Assembly: GCF_001751365.1 (NCBI RefSeq)
Contig: NZ_LJGT01000037.1
Coordinates: 716,556-780,555, forward strand
DNA: 64,000 bases
Source of the DNA: Streptomyces abyssalis
Lineage (GTDB): Bacteria; Actinomycetota; Actinomycetes; Streptomycetales; Streptomycetaceae
Direction: 5' to 3'
Shown here: positions 24,995-34,925 of the stretch, one piece after another
Layout: the number at the start of each line of letters is the position of its first letter
Numbering within the stretch: position 1 is the stretch's first letter
Notes under the pieces: generated by a model
Told to the model about the DNA's origin: nothing
The model's database searches: none
The model's input: only the letters and a program-made list of their open reading frames with translations
Translations under genes and position numbers: made by a program

Positions 24995-26809
24995 TCAGCT
25001 GTGCCAGGAACGCCACAGCGCCGCGTAGGCGCCGTCCTCCGCCACCAGGGTGTCGTGGCTGCCGAGTTCGCTGATCCGGCCGTCCTCCACGACGGCGATC
25101 ACATCCGCGTCGTGAGCCGTGTGCAGCCGGTGGGCGATGGCGACGACGGTGCGCCCGTCGAGCACTTGCGCCAGCGAACGCTCCAGGTGCCGTGCCGCAC
25201 GCGGATCCAGCAGCGACGTGGCCTCGTCCAGCACCAGCGTGTGCGGGTCGGCCAGCACGAGACGGGCCAGGGCGATCTGCTGGGCGTGCGCGGGGGCGAC
25301 GGAGATCCCGCCGGAGCCGACCTCGCTGTCCAGTCCGTCGGGCAGGGACCGCGCCCACTCGCCGGCGCCCACCGCGCCGAGCGCGGCCCACAGTTCGGCG
25401 TCGTTCGCGCCCGTACGGGCCAGCAGCAGGTTGTCCCGGAGCGATCCGACGAAGACATGGTGCTCCTGGTTGACGAGCGCGACATGGCGGCGTACTCGTT
25501 CGGCAGGCATCCGCGACAACTCGGCCTCGCCCAGGGCGACATGGCCGGTGCCCGGTCCGTAGATGCCCGCCAGCAGCCGCCCCAGGGTGGACTTGCCCGC
25601 CCCCGAGGGGCCCACGAGCGCGACCCGGGTGCCCGGCGGCACGCGCATCGTCACGCCGTGCAGTACGTCGGTGCCGGCGCGGTAGCCGAACCGGACATCC
25701 TCGGCGCGCAGTTCGCGGCCACGCGGTGCGAGACTCCTGTCACCGGAGTCCGGCTCGATCTCCCGCACCCCGACGAGCCTGCCCAACGAGACCTCGGCGA
25801 CCTGGAGTTCGTCGTACCAGCGCAGAATCAGCCCGACCGGTTCGAAGAGCATCTGGGCAAGCAGCGCCCCCGTCGTCAGCTGGCCCACCCCGATCCAGCC
25901 CCACAGCACGAACACGCCACCGAGGATCAGCACCCCTGCCACAAGCAGCAGGTTGGTGACGTTGACGACGGGGAAGAGGACGGTGCGCAGCCAGAGCGTG
26001 TAGCGCTCCCACGCCGTCCACTCCGTGATCCGCTGCTCGGACAGTGCGATGCGGCGCGCGCCCAGCCGGTGGGCCTCAACGGTGCGGCCCGCGTCGACCG
26101 TCTCGGCCAGCGCGCCGGCGACGGCCGCGTATCCGGCGGCCTCGGAACGGTAGGCGTCCGGTGCGCGGCGGTAGTACCAGCGGCAGCCGGCCAGCAGCAC
26201 AGGCAGCACGATCAGCACGGCGAGCGCCAGCGGTGGCGCGGTGGCCGTGAGCGCCCCGAGCAGCATCGCCGTCCATACGACACCGATCGACAGCTGCGGC
26301 ACGGCCTCGCGCATCGCGCCGGCCAGGCGGTCGATGTCCGTGGTGATCCGGGACAGCAGGTCGCCCGTGCCCGCCCGCTCCAGCACGCCGGGCGGGAGGG
26401 CGACCGAACGCACCAGGAAGTCCTCGCGCAGGTCCGCCAGCATCCGCTCGCCGAGCATGGCCCCGCGAAGCCGCACCTCTCGCACGAAGAAGGTCTGTAC
26501 GGCGAGCGCGACCAGGAACAGGGCGACGACGCGGCCGAGTTGGAGATCCTTGCTGCCGGAGGTGAGGTCGTCGACGACGCCGCCCAGCAGATAAGGCCCG
26601 GCCATCGAGGCCAGAACCGCCACGGCGTTCACGGCGACGAGCGTGACGAAGGCACGCCGGTGCCTCCGCAGCAGCTCGCGCACATAGCCGCGGACGGTGG
26701 CCGGCCCTCCGACCGGCAGTGTGGTCGCGTTCTCCGAGGCGGCCGGATCGTAACCGGGCGGTGCGACGCCGAAGGAGGTGCCGCCTGCGGAGGCCGTGGA
26801 AGCGGTCAT
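24995..26809 (-). CDS. ABC exporter half-transporter, subunit B (canonical Walker A, degenerate signature)
   Basis: 604 residues: six membrane segments to about residue 340, then a nucleotide-binding domain. Walker [10 protein letters not shown] (about 400), Q-loop [12 protein letters not shown], Walker [13 protein letters not shown] with catalytic Glu, and H-loop VVAIAHRLH are intact. The ABC signature, normally LSGGQ, reads VAPAHAQ here (about residue 505). Its start overlaps the stop of the partner gene by 4 nt. Together they form a heterodimeric exporter with one working ATP site, as in TM287/288 or TAP. The substrate (drug, lipid or peptide) is unknown. Confidence 0.9.
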   Translation of the reverse strand: MTASTASAGGTSFGVAPPGYDPAASENATTLPVGGPATVRGYVRELLRRHRRAFVTLVAVNAVAVLASMAGPYLLGGVVDDLTSGSKDLQLGRVVALFLVALAVQTFFVREVRLRGAMLGERMLADLREDFLVRSVALPPGVLERAGTGDLLSRITTDIDRLAGAMREAVPQLSIGVVWTAMLLGALTATAPPLALAVLIVLPVLLAGCRWYYRRAPDAYRSEAAGYAAVAGALAETVDAGRTVEAHRLGARRIALSEQRITEWTAWERYTLWLRTVLFPVVNVTNLLLVAGVLILGGVFVLWGWIGVGQLTTGALLAQMLFEPVGLILRWYDELQVAEVSLGRLVGVREIEPDSGDRSLAPRGRELRAEDVRFGYRAGTDVLHGVTMRVPPGTRVALVGPSGAGKSTLGRLLAGIYGPGTGHVALGEAELSRMPAERVRRHVALVNQEHHVFVGSLRDNLLLARTGANDAELWAALGAVGAGEWARSLPDGLDSEVGSGGISVAPAHAQQIALARLVLADPHTLVLDEATSLLDPRAARHLERSLAQVLDGRTVVAIAHRLHTAHDADVIAVVEDGRISELGSHDTLVAEDGAYAALWRSWHS

Positions 26810-28812
26810 GCGCGTTCGGCTCCTTCCGCCTGTGCGAGCCGCGGGCGGCCGTCCAGTACGGGCGTGGTCGTGTCAGGTGACGAGGCCGCCCCGGCGGCTG
26901 CCTCCTCGTCGGGGAGTCCGCCGGTTCCGTCCGGGTCGCGTGTGACGACGGACCGGTATCCGGCGTGGGTGCGCAGCAGTTCGCGGTGGGTGCCCGCGGC
27001 GAGCACCTCCGCCCCGCGCACGAGGACGACGACGTCCGCCTGGTCCAGCATGAGAGGGCTGGAGGAGAAGACGACGGTCGTACGGCCCGCGCGCACCCGC
27101 CGCAGGGACCGTGCGATGCGGGCCTCGGTATGGGCGTCCACGGCCGAAGTCGGCTCGTCCAGCACCAGCACCTGCGGATCGGTGACCAGCGAACGCGCCA
27201 GCGCAAGCCGCTGCCGCTGCCCACCCGAGAGGGACCGCCCCCGCTCGGTGACGGACGCTTCGAGCGGATCGCCGCCGGCTTCGGGGCTGCCCTGCCTGAG
27301 CGCGTCCAGTACGTCTCCGCACTGCGCGGCCTCCAGCGCGCGCTGCGCCGTCACCGCCCCCGACCCGGGCACGTCGAGCAACTCCCGCAGCGTGCCCGAG
27401 AGCAGCACCGGGTCCTTGTCCTGTACGAGTACGGCGGTGCGGGCGCTCGCGAGCGGCGCGTCGTCCAGCGGGACGCCGCCGAGCAGAACCGATGCGGAGC
27501 CGTCGCCCTCCGGCGCATGGCCGCCCAGCCGGTCGGCCAGCCTGCCTGAGACCTCCGGGTCGCCGCACACCACGGCCGTCAACTGCCCGGCGGGGGCGAG
27601 CAGTCCGGTGACGGGGTCGCAGAGATCGCCGCCGAGGGGGTCCTCCGCTTCCGGCTCCGGCGCGGGCGGCTGGGCCGGTGCCCCGCGCTCCGGCTCCCGG
27701 CCGGTGCGCGTGCCGTTGCCCGCGCCGGAGCCCATGTTTGCGGGGCCCGTGCTTCCGGCGCCGGTCCTGCCGGTGCCTTCGCCCCTGAGGCCGGCCTCGC
27801 CCTCTCCGTCCCCGCTCGCCCTGCGCAGCGACAGGACGCGGGCTGCCCGCTGCGCGGACGGCCGGGAGAAGGAGTAGGCCATGGCGAACTCCTGGAAGAG
27901 CCGCAGCGGGAAGAGGAGGAAGCTCACGGCTCCGTAGACCGTGACCAGTTCACCCACGCCGATGCGCCCGTCCAGGGCGAGCCGGGTGCCGTGCCAGACG
28001 ACGCCCGCCAGGAGCAGACCCGGCAGTGCGACCTGAACGGCCTCGATCAGCGCCCACATCCGTGCCGTGCGCACGGCCGCCCGGCGGACTTCCTGCGAGG
28101 CGCGCCGGTACCGGGTCAGGAACAGTTCCTCGCCGCCGATGCCGCGCAGGACGCGCAGCCCGGCGACGGTGTCGGCCGCCAGCTCCGTGGCCCGCCCCGC
28201 CTTCTCGCGCTGCAGATCGGCCCGGCGCGTGGCGCGAGGCAGCAGCGGAAGGACCGTCAGGGCCAGCACCAGCACCCCCACGGAGACGAGCACTCCGAGC
28301 TGGGGTTCGTAGAGGACGAGCCCGGTGCAGACGCCGACCGTGACCAGGAGGGCCGCGCTGAAACGGGAGGCCGCCTCGACGCACCAGCCGATCTTCTCGA
28401 TGTCGCCGGTCGAGACGGCCACCACCTCGCCCGCCGCGACCCGCTTGGTGAGTGTCGACCCCAGGGCGGCCGTGCGGCGTGCCAGCAGCTGCTGGACACG
28501 GGCCGCGACCGTGATCCAGTTGGTGACCGCGGTGCGGTGCAGCATCGTGTCGCCGACGGTCACCGTGACGGTGATGACGGCGAGCACCGCCCCCGCTTCC
28601 GCGAGGCCGCCTCCGGAACCGGACACCACTGCCTGCAGGGCAAGCCCGACGACAGCCGGCACGAAGGCCACGGAGGCCATGTGCAGCGTGCCCCAGCCGA
28701 GCGCTTTGGCCTGCCCGCGCAGCTGCATGCGGCCCAGCCACAGCAGGAAGCGCGCACCCGACCGCACATCGGGGACGCCCGGGTCGGGAAACGGTAGATC
28801 GCGAATCTGCAT
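26806..28812 (-). CDS. ABC exporter half-transporter, subunit A (degenerate Walker A and H-loop, intact signature)
   Basis: 668 residues with six membrane segments and a nucleotide-binding domain. A linker rich in Gly, Pro and Glu (about 335-395) separates them. The Walker A position reads [12 protein letters not shown] (about 410-425) and lacks the essential lysine. The H-loop reads TVVFSSSPL, with no histidine. The signature [15 protein letters not shown] (about 527) and Walker [13 protein letters not shown] are intact. It therefore supplies the signature to the partner's good Walker A and forms the non-hydrolytic site itself. It is the first gene of the two-gene operon; ATG 28812. Confidence 0.9.
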   Translation of the reverse strand: MQIRDLPFPDPGVPDVRSGARFLLWLGRMQLRGQAKALGWGTLHMASVAFVPAVVGLALQAVVSGSGGGLAEAGAVLAVITVTVTVGDTMLHRTAVTNWITVAARVQQLLARRTAALGSTLTKRVAAGEVVAVSTGDIEKIGWCVEAASRFSAALLVTVGVCTGLVLYEPQLGVLVSVGVLVLALTVLPLLPRATRRADLQREKAGRATELAADTVAGLRVLRGIGGEELFLTRYRRASQEVRRAAVRTARMWALIEAVQVALPGLLLAGVVWHGTRLALDGRIGVGELVTVYGAVSFLLFPLRLFQEFAMAYSFSRPSAQRAARVLSLRRASGDGEGEAGLRGEGTGRTGAGSTGPANMGSGAGNGTRTGREPERGAPAQPPAPEPEAEDPLGGDLCDPVTGLLAPAGQLTAVVCGDPEVSGRLADRLGGHAPEGDGSASVLLGGVPLDDAPLASARTAVLVQDKDPVLLSGTLRELLDVPGSGAVTAQRALEAAQCGDVLDALRQGSPEAGGDPLEASVTERGRSLSGGQRQRLALARSLVTDPQVLVLDEPTSAVDAHTEARIARSLRRVRAGRTTVVFSSSPLMLDQADVVVLVRGAEVLAAGTHRELLRTHAGYRSVVTRDPDGTGGLPDEEAAAGAASSPDTTTPVLDGRPRLAQAEGAERA

Positions 28813-29066
28813 GACGTCCCAGAGCGGTTCGGTACGAGTGGTGACCCGGTGTGCGTGGCGGCCCGTTGAGGGTGTCGCGGCCGTCCAGCAAGACTCGCCG
28901 TGCCGGAGATGTCACGCAACGGGTTTTCCGGCCCGAGCCGCCGGCCGGTCCGGTTTCCGTGACCCGTCCCGGTCATCGGACGGCAGGCCCCTGACCGGCC
29001 GTTGGACTGCTCCTCCGGCCCGCCCTTCGCCCGGTCGGCGCTGTCTTCCCGCGCAGTAGTGGGACC

Positions 29067-29885
29067 ATGGGGCCCATGCGCGGGACTCGGGCTTCTCAGG
29101 AGTACAACAGGCGGGCGGCGCAGGGCCGTACGGCGGTCGCGCGGGTGGCGAGGTCGGCCGCGCCCGTGACGCTCGCCGCCGCCCTCGCCGTGACGCTCAC
29201 CGCATGCGGCAGCGCAGGCGGTGCCGACGGCGGCCGTGACACGCCTGCCGCCGGGGAACGGGGCGGCAAGGAGCCCGGTGCGGACGGCGCGCAGAAGACC
29301 GACCCCACGCGCATCCCGGGGGTGGGTGACTCGCTGCACAGGGAGATCCCCGAGAAGTCCAGCCAGATCGTGGCCGTCTACGGCAGGGGAGAGGACTCGG
29401 CCGTCGCGACGGTGCGGCTGTTCACCAAGAAGGGTGAGGAGTGGACCCGCGAGCGCAGCTGGCCCGCGCACAACGGACGCAAGGGCTGGACGCGCGACCA
29501 CCGGGAGGACGACAAGCGGAGCCCCGTGGGCGTCTTCACCCTCACCGACGCGGGCGGTGTACGTCCGGCGCCTGACGCGAAACTGCCCTACACCGCGAGT
29601 GCCGACTTCACCCCGCCCCCGTACTGGCCGAAGGAGACGCGGAACGACTTCGACCACGTGATCGCCATCGACTACAACCGCGCCAAGGGCACCTCGCCGC
29701 TCGACCCGACGCGCCCACAGGGGCAGTCGAAGGGCGGGAGCATCTGGCTGCACCTGGATCACGGGAGCGGCACGTCGGGCTGCGTGAGCATCTCGCGCGA
29801 GGGCATGCGGTACCTGCTCCGGACGCTGGACCCGGACAAGCACCCGGCCGTGGTCATGGGGGACAGGGCGGCACTCGCCCGTTAG
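29067..29885 (+). CDS. Lipoprotein L,D-transpeptidase family protein (YkuD)
   Basis: 272 residues. The N-terminal export signal ends in a lipobox, TLTAC, with Cys47 as the lipid anchor. A polar, Gly-rich spacer follows, and the catalytic domain spans about 90-270: WTRERSWPAHNGRKGWTRDH, DKRSPVGVFTLTDAG, FDHVIAIDYN, and GGSIWLHLDHGSGTSGCVSI with nucleophile Cys239. The residue before the Gly-Cys is Ser rather than the more usual His. Such enzymes form 3-3 crosslinks or attach proteins to peptidoglycan on the outer face of the membrane. ATG 29076 is an equally possible start. Confidence 0.85.
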   Translation: MGPMRGTRASQEYNRRAAQGRTAVARVARSAAPVTLAAALAVTLTACGSAGGADGGRDTPAAGERGGKEPGADGAQKTDPTRIPGVGDSLHREIPEKSSQIVAVYGRGEDSAVATVRLFTKKGEEWTRERSWPAHNGRKGWTRDHREDDKRSPVGVFTLTDAGGVRPAPDAKLPYTASADFTPPPYWPKETRNDFDHVIAIDYNRAKGTSPLDPTRPQGQSKGGSIWLHLDHGSGTSGCVSISREGMRYLLRTLDPDKHPAVVMGDRAALAR

Positions 29886-29958
29886 CGGCCCCGCCGTGGC
29901 GTAACCGCCGGTGCCGGCAGCGGGCGCGGCCGTCGGTGCGGGCAGCGCCGGCCGACTC

Positions 29959-30003
29959 CTCAAACGCTGCCTCAAGTGCTCCTCAAGTGCTGACTCAAAG
30001 TGC
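29959..30003 (+). repeat. Four phased direct repeats upstream of the amylase gene
   Basis: Imperfect copies of CTCAAGTGCT begin at 29959, 29971, 29982 and 29994, that is every 11-12 bp, close to one helical turn. The two middle copies are identical over 10 bases; the outer ones differ by one or two bases. The array lies about 230 nt upstream of the amylase start in a 346-nt gap (29886-30231) that otherwise holds only the operator-like site at 30098. Confidence 0.55.
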
Positions 30004-30097
30004 CGCTCCCGGAACGGCGGTCGGACGGGCAGCCGGAGGTGCCGTCGGACGCCGCGCTGCCAACTCCGCCTGGGAGCAAGAACTTTCAGAAAACCGT

Positions 30098-30111
30098 TGG
30101 AAACGCTTGCT
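30098..30111. promoter_or_regulatory. LacI/MalR-type operator upstream of the amylase gene
   Basis: TGGAAACGCTTGCT is a near-palindrome centred on CG and fits the operator pattern of LacI-family regulators, such as those controlling maltose and starch genes in Streptomyces. It lies about 120 nt upstream of the amylase start. A TTGACG hexamer follows at 30119-30124, but I see no good -10. It differs from the rhamnose-locus palindromes (TGAAACGTTTCA), so a different regulator is likely. Confidence 0.5.
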
Positions 30112-30231
30112 CCACATCTTGACGTGCACGCGAGGGCGGCGGCAGGCTCCTTCCCGAACCCCCCACGGCGGCCTGGCGCGTGGCTGCCTTCCTCGGCACC
30201 TCTGTGTCCGACGACGAAGGAGCCGCACACG

Positions 30232-31599
30232 ATGAAGAAGCGTCTGATCTGCGCGAGCACGGCCGCGGTCCTGGCAGCGGGCGGTGTCACCGCCGTCACG
30301 GCATGGCCGTCCCACGCGACGCCACCTGGTGAGAAGACGGTGACGGCAACGCTGTTCGAGAGGCCGTTCGCCGAAGTCGGCAAGGCGTGCACGGACACGC
30401 TCGGCCCCGCCGGATACGGATACGTCGAGGTCTCTCCGGCAAGTGAGCACATCGAGGGCGAGCAGTGGTGGACCTCCTACCAGCCCGTCAGCTACAAGAT
30501 CGCCGGACGGCTCGGTGACGCCGACGCCTTCAAGAGCATGATCGCCACCTGTCACGAGGCGGGGGTGAAGGTCATCGCGGACGCGGTCATCAACCACATG
30601 TCGGCCGGCTCCGGTACGGGCACGGGCGGCACCCGGTACAGCAAGTACGACTACCCGGGCACCTACGGCGATTCCGACTTCCACGCCTGCCGCAAGGACA
30701 TCTCCGACTACAACAACCGGGAGGACGTGCAGACTTGCGAACTCGTGAGCCTGTCCGACCTCGACACCGGCAGCGACAAGGTGCGCTCCACCATCGCCGG
30801 ATATCTGGACGGCCTGCGGGACATGGGCGTCGACGGTTTCCGCATCGACGGTGCCAAGCACATGTCCGCCGACGACCTGAAGGCCGTCAAGGGCAAGATG
30901 GCGGACCCCGGCTTCTGGGTCTCCGAGGTCATCCACGGCGAGGGTGAGGCCGTACAGCCGGAGGAGTACACGGGCCTCGGCGACGTCGACGAGTTCCGTT
31001 TCGGCAAGCACCTCAAGAGCGCCCTCCAGGGCGGCGACACGGGCGGCCTGAAGAACATCGCCGACGGCAAACTGGAGAGCGGTCAGGCCCGTACGTTCGT
31101 CGACAACTGGGACACCGAGCGCAACGGTTCGACGCTCACCTACAAGGACGGCGACCTCCACAAGCTCGCCAACGCCTTCATGCTGGCCCATCCCTACGGT
31201 TCGCCGAACGTCTTCTCCGGCTACGAGTGGTCCGACAAGGACGCCGGGCCGCCCAGCGGCGGCGACGGCTGGACGGAGATGCACGCGCAGCAGGAGATCA
31301 CCGGCATGGTCGGCTTCCGCAACGCCGTCGGGAACGCCGAGATGACCGACTGGTGGTCGGAGGGCGGCGCGCTGTCCTTCGCACGCGCGGGCAAGGGCTT
31401 CGTCGCTCTCAACGCGGGTGACGGAGAACTGAAGCGCACCTTCTCGACGTCGCTGCCGGCCGGTACGTACTGCAACGTCGCGAAGGCCGCGCCGGACAAG
31501 TGCGACGGCAACACGGTCACCGTCGGGGACGACGGCAAGGCCGAGGCCACGGTCCCGGCGAAGGGCGTGGTGGCGCTGCACGCCGGCGCCAAGTCGTAG
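30232..31599 (+). CDS. Secreted alpha-amylase (GH13)
   Basis: 455 residues with a Sec signal peptide ([18 protein letters not shown] to about residue 33). It hydrolyses alpha-1,4 bonds in starch outside the cell. GH13 regions: [20 protein letters not shown] with nucleophile Asp206, III VSEVIHG with acid/base Glu232, [12 protein letters not shown] with Asp294. In region IV, Trp precedes the Asp where many GH13 enzymes have His; I recall this Trp in some Streptomyces amylases, so it may be family-normal. The C-terminal beta domain ends [10 protein letters not shown]; no starch-binding module follows. ATG 30232 has GAAGGAG upstream. Confidence 0.95.
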   Translation: MKKRLICASTAAVLAAGGVTAVTAWPSHATPPGEKTVTATLFERPFAEVGKACTDTLGPAGYGYVEVSPASEHIEGEQWWTSYQPVSYKIAGRLGDADAFKSMIATCHEAGVKVIADAVINHMSAGSGTGTGGTRYSKYDYPGTYGDSDFHACRKDISDYNNREDVQTCELVSLSDLDTGSDKVRSTIAGYLDGLRDMGVDGFRIDGAKHMSADDLKAVKGKMADPGFWVSEVIHGEGEAVQPEEYTGLGDVDEFRFGKHLKSALQGGDTGGLKNIADGKLESGQARTFVDNWDTERNGSTLTYKDGDLHKLANAFMLAHPYGSPNVFSGYEWSDKDAGPPSGGDGWTEMHAQQEITGMVGFRNAVGNAEMTDWWSEGGALSFARAGKGFVALNAGDGELKRTFSTSLPAGTYCNVAKAAPDKCDGNTVTVGDDGKAEATVPAKGVVALHAGAKS

Positions 31600-31616
31600 G
31601 CCGCGCACCGCGGTAG

Positions 31617-31679
31617 CGCCCGTACGCCACGCCACACCAGGGCCACGCAACACCCGGCGCGGAGCGTGGCGTACGGGCG
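31617..31679. terminator. Shared terminator, 16-bp perfect stem
   Basis: The arms 31617-31632 and 31664-31679 are perfectly complementary with 31 nt between them. The hairpin lies between the amylase stop (31599) and the stop of the convergent FAD/Fe-S gene (31685) and probably serves both. Confidence 0.72.
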
Positions 31680-31684
31680 ACGGG

Positions 31685-34648
31685 TCACTCGGGCCGTGTC
31701 GCCCGTTCCAGCTCCAGCAGCACCGAGCGGTAGCCCCGGCCGCCCGTCGCGTGGTCCATGCCGACCTCGCACATCCGGTTCGCCGACAGGTACGCGTCGA
31801 AGTCGCGCGCGGTCACCTCCGCCGCCTCAGGCGCCGCCGCGGAAGCCGTCAGCTCCTTGTGCAGCATGCCCCGGTCGCCCGCGAAGCCGCAGCAGCGCGC
31901 GTCCAACGGGACGACGACCTCCTCGGCACACGCCTCGGCGACCGCGCGCAACTGCTCGGTGGCGCCCAGGTGTTGCATGGAGCAGGTCGGGTGGACCACC
32001 GCCGAACCCGCGCGCCGCTCGATGTCCAGCCGCGGCAGCAGCTCCTCGGCCGCCCACGCGACGGAGTCGACGACCCTCAGCCGCTCGTGCAGCTTCCGGT
32101 TGGCGGGGCTGAGGTAGGGCACCACCTCCTCGCCGATGCCCAGCGTGCAGGAGGAGGCGTCCACGACCAGCGGCAGCTCGCCGCCGTCCGTCCAGCGCCA
32201 GGCGGCCTCCACGATCCGGTTGGCCATCAGGGCGTTGCCGGCCTCGTACCCCTTGGAGTGCCAGATCGTCGCGCAGCAGGTGCCCACGACGTCGTCCGGA
32301 ATCCACACCGGCCGACCCGCCCGCGCAGAGACGATCACCATCGACTGCGGCAGCGACGGGCCCACGTAGCCGTCCGGTTCGCCGAAGATTCGGTTGACGC
32401 ACGCCGGGTAGTAGACGGCGGCAGCTGCGAGGCGGTCCGTGGCGGGCAGCCGCTTCGCCGCGGCCGCGGGGATCTGCGGCAGCCACTCCGGTACGAGATC
32501 GGGACGCACCGCCTTGCGAGCCGCGCCCGTCAGGGACTCCAGCAGCTTCTCGCCCCGCCGCGGCATCACCTTGCGGCGCACCCCGTCCGCGGCGGCGACC
32601 GCCAGCCTCGCCGACCTCTCCACGAGGTGGAAGCGACGTGCCGCACGCTCGGCGTTGCGCTCCTCACGCGGCGAGTGCCGGCGGTGGCGGAAGTCCTTCA
32701 TCATCGCGCCCGTGTCGATGCCGACCGGGCACGCCAGCGCACACGTCGAGTCCCCGGCGCACGTGTCGACGGCGTCGTAGCCGTAGCTCTCCAGCAGGCT
32801 CTCGTTCACGGCGGACCCGGCCGGCTGGCGCAGCATCTCGCGGCGCAGCACGATGCGCTGGCGCGGCGTGGTCGTCAAGTCCCCACTGGGGCAGGTGGGT
32901 TCGCAGAAGCCGCACTCGATGCACGGATCGGCCACCTCCTCGACCTTGGGAATGGACTTCAGCCCGCGCAGATGGGCCTTCGGGTCGCGGTCCAGCAGCA
33001 CGCGGGGCGCCAGCACGCCGTCCGGGTCGACGGTCTGCTTGATGCGCCACATCAGTTCGGTGGCCCGCTCGCCCCATTCGAGCTGCAGGAACGGCGCGAT
33101 GTTGCGCCCCGTGGCGTGTTCGGCCTTCAGCGAGCCGTCGAACCGCTCGACCGTCAGCCGGCAGAAGTCGTCCATGAAGGCCGCGTAGCGCGCCACGTCC
33201 CCCTCTTCGGCGGCGTCGAACGCGAGCAGGAAGTGCAGGTTGCCGTGCGCGGCGTGGCCGGCGACGGCCGCGTCGAAGCCGTGGCGTTCCTGCAGGGCCA
33301 GCAGCGCCTCGCACGCCTCGGCGAGACGGGACGGCGGCACCGCGAAGTCCTCGGTGATCAGAGTCGTACCGGACGGACGGGAACCGCCGACCGCCGACAC
33401 GAACGCCTTGCGCGCCTTCCAGTAGAAGCCGATCGTCTTCGCGTCGCGCGTGAAGGCGTTGGTCACCGACGGTACGGGCGCCACGAGTTCGAGCTGGGCC
33501 ATCAGGGCCGCCGCCTCCTCCTCCCGCTCCCGCTGCGCCGCCTCGTCCGGTGTGCGGAACTCCACCAGCAGCGCCGCGGTTCCCTTCGGCAGCTCCGCCC
33601 AGTCGGCCGGTACGCCCGCCACGCTCACCGATGCGCGGAGCGTGTTGCCGTCCATCAGCTCGACCGCCATCGCGCCTGCCTCGTTGAAGCGGGGCACCGC
33701 GGAGGCCGCGGCCGCGAGCGAGGGGAAGAAGAGCAGCGCCGTCGAGGTGCGGCGGTGGAGCGGGAGCGTGTCGAAGACGACCTCGGAGATGAAGCCGAGG
33801 GTGCCCTCGGAGCCGACGGCGAGGCCGCGCAGGATGCTCACCGGGGAGTCTCCGTCGAGGAACGCGTCCAGACGGTAGCCGTTGGTGTTCTTCAGCTCGT
33901 ACTTGGCGCGGATGCGGGCCGTCAGCTCCGTGTCGGCCTCGATCTCCGCCTTCAGGGCCATGAGCCCCTCGCACAGGGCCGGTTCGGCATGCGCCAGATG
34001 CTCCTCGGCGTCCGGCGCGGCGGTGTCGACGACCGTGCCCGACGGCAGGACGAGCGTGAGAGAGGCGACCGTGCGGTAGGAGTTGCGGGTCGTGCCCGCG
34101 GTCATCCCGGAGGCGTTGTTGGCGACCACGCCTCCGACGGTGCACGCGATCGCGCTCGCCGGGTCCGGCCCGATCAGCCGCCCGTACGGGGCGAGCGCGG
34201 CGTTGGCCCGTACCACCGTCGTACCGGGCCGGATGCGGGCACGGAGGCCGTCCTCGCCGAGCACCTCCACCCCTGCCCAGTGCCGGCGCACGTCGACGAG
34301 GATGTCCTCGCCCTGCGCCTGGCCGTTCAGCGAAGTGCCAGCGGCGCGGAAGACCACCTGGCGGCCGTGGTCGCGGGCGTAGGAGAGCACCTTCGAGACG
34401 TCACCGGAGTCCTCGGCGACCACGACGACCTGCGGCACGAAGCGGTACGGGCTGGCGTCCGAGGCGTAGCGCACCAGGTCCGAGACCTTCCACAGCACCT
34501 TCTCCTCGCCGAGCAGCCGCACCAGGTCGCGGCGGAGCGGCTGCGGCGTGCCGCCTGCCAGACCCTCCGGGACCCGGTCGTGTGCGGGCACGTGACCGGC
34601 GCCCGGCTGGGGCCGCAGCGCGCCGTGTCCTGGGTCGAGCAGCGGCAT
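31685..34648 (-). CDS. FAD-linked oxidase with Fe-S and CCG domains (D-lactate/glycolate dehydrogenase-like)
   Basis: 987 residues from ATG 34648, with AGGAGAG 5 nt upstream. An FAD-binding type 4 domain occupies about 45-290 (VVFRAAGTSLNGQAQGEDIL, TVGGVVANNASGMTAGTTRN, GSEGTLGFISEVVFDTLPL), followed by its cap domain (AVAGHAAHGNLHFLLAFD). Two [4Fe-4S] motifs follow, CIECGFCEPTCPSG (about 580) and CAGDSTCALACPVG (about 630). The C-terminal third has cysteine-rich CCG motifs (VVGTCCATIWHS, DARCCGFAGDRGM). This architecture is that of respiratory D-lactate dehydrogenases and related 2-hydroxyacid oxidases feeding electrons to quinone. The substrate is not certain. Confidence 0.9.
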   Translation of the reverse strand: MPLLDPGHGALRPQPGAGHVPAHDRVPEGLAGGTPQPLRRDLVRLLGEEKVLWKVSDLVRYASDASPYRFVPQVVVVAEDSGDVSKVLSYARDHGRQVVFRAAGTSLNGQAQGEDILVDVRRHWAGVEVLGEDGLRARIRPGTTVVRANAALAPYGRLIGPDPASAIACTVGGVVANNASGMTAGTTRNSYRTVASLTLVLPSGTVVDTAAPDAEEHLAHAEPALCEGLMALKAEIEADTELTARIRAKYELKNTNGYRLDAFLDGDSPVSILRGLAVGSEGTLGFISEVVFDTLPLHRRTSTALLFFPSLAAAASAVPRFNEAGAMAVELMDGNTLRASVSVAGVPADWAELPKGTAALLVEFRTPDEAAQREREEEAAALMAQLELVAPVPSVTNAFTRDAKTIGFYWKARKAFVSAVGGSRPSGTTLITEDFAVPPSRLAEACEALLALQERHGFDAAVAGHAAHGNLHFLLAFDAAEEGDVARYAAFMDDFCRLTVERFDGSLKAEHATGRNIAPFLQLEWGERATELMWRIKQTVDPDGVLAPRVLLDRDPKAHLRGLKSIPKVEEVADPCIECGFCEPTCPSGDLTTTPRQRIVLRREMLRQPAGSAVNESLLESYGYDAVDTCAGDSTCALACPVGIDTGAMMKDFRHRRHSPREERNAERAARRFHLVERSARLAVAAADGVRRKVMPRRGEKLLESLTGAARKAVRPDLVPEWLPQIPAAAAKRLPATDRLAAAAVYYPACVNRIFGEPDGYVGPSLPQSMVIVSARAGRPVWIPDDVVGTCCATIWHSKGYEAGNALMANRIVEAAWRWTDGGELPLVVDASSCTLGIGEEVVPYLSPANRKLHERLRVVDSVAWAAEELLPRLDIERRAGSAVVHPTCSMQHLGATEQLRAVAEACAEEVVVPLDARCCGFAGDRGMLHKELTASAAAPEAAEVTARDFDAYLSANRMCEVGMDHATGGRGYRSVLLELERATRPE

Positions 34649-34798
34649 GGTCTCTCCTGGGGACGCGCGTACGGACGGATGTGCGGCCCATGCTAGGGGC
34701 AGCCCGCGGGCGCGGTTCCGGCCGGATTCACCGTTCGGAGCCTCCCCGCGCTGCGCGTAGTCTCGAATGACCGTTTGGCGAGCGGCGTCCGGGAGGCA

Positions 34799-34869
34799 GG
34801 GCTTCCGGTCCCTCCCGGAAGCCCGCCGGGCCCCGGGGCCCCGCACCGGCCCCGCACCGGCGCCGCACC
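34799..34869. repeat. Hairpin plus three 11-bp tandem repeats between divergent genes
   Basis: GGGCTTCCGG (34799-34808) and CCGGAAGCCC (34815-34824) form a perfect 10-bp stem with a 6-nt loop. GGCCCCGCACC then occurs at 34837 and 34848, with a variant GGCGCCGCACC at 34859. Both lie in the 277-nt gap between the FAD/Fe-S gene and the ABC exporter gene; I see no gene there. Confidence 0.5.
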
Positions 34870-34925
34870 CCGGCGTCCCACCCTGACGCCTGCCCGGCGT
34901 ACGAACCCCGAGCCCGAGGAGCCAG

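Noticed and set aside
20946..25028. Very long plus-strand open frame opposite the thioesterase and DEAD-box helicase genes
   Set aside because: It is the complement of strongly conserved helicase coding sequence; its translation has low-complexity His/Arg/Val composition and no domain.
30232..31599. Amylase inactivated by loss of the region IV histidine (Trp in its place)
   Set aside because: All three catalytic acids (Asp206, Glu232, Asp294) are present, and I recall the Trp in other Streptomyces amylases, so this looks like a subfamily trait.
31751..34696. Long plus-strand open frame opposite the FAD/Fe-S gene
   Set aside because: Antisense shadow caused by high GC3; no domain and no ribosome site, while the minus strand has clear FAD and Fe-S motifs.
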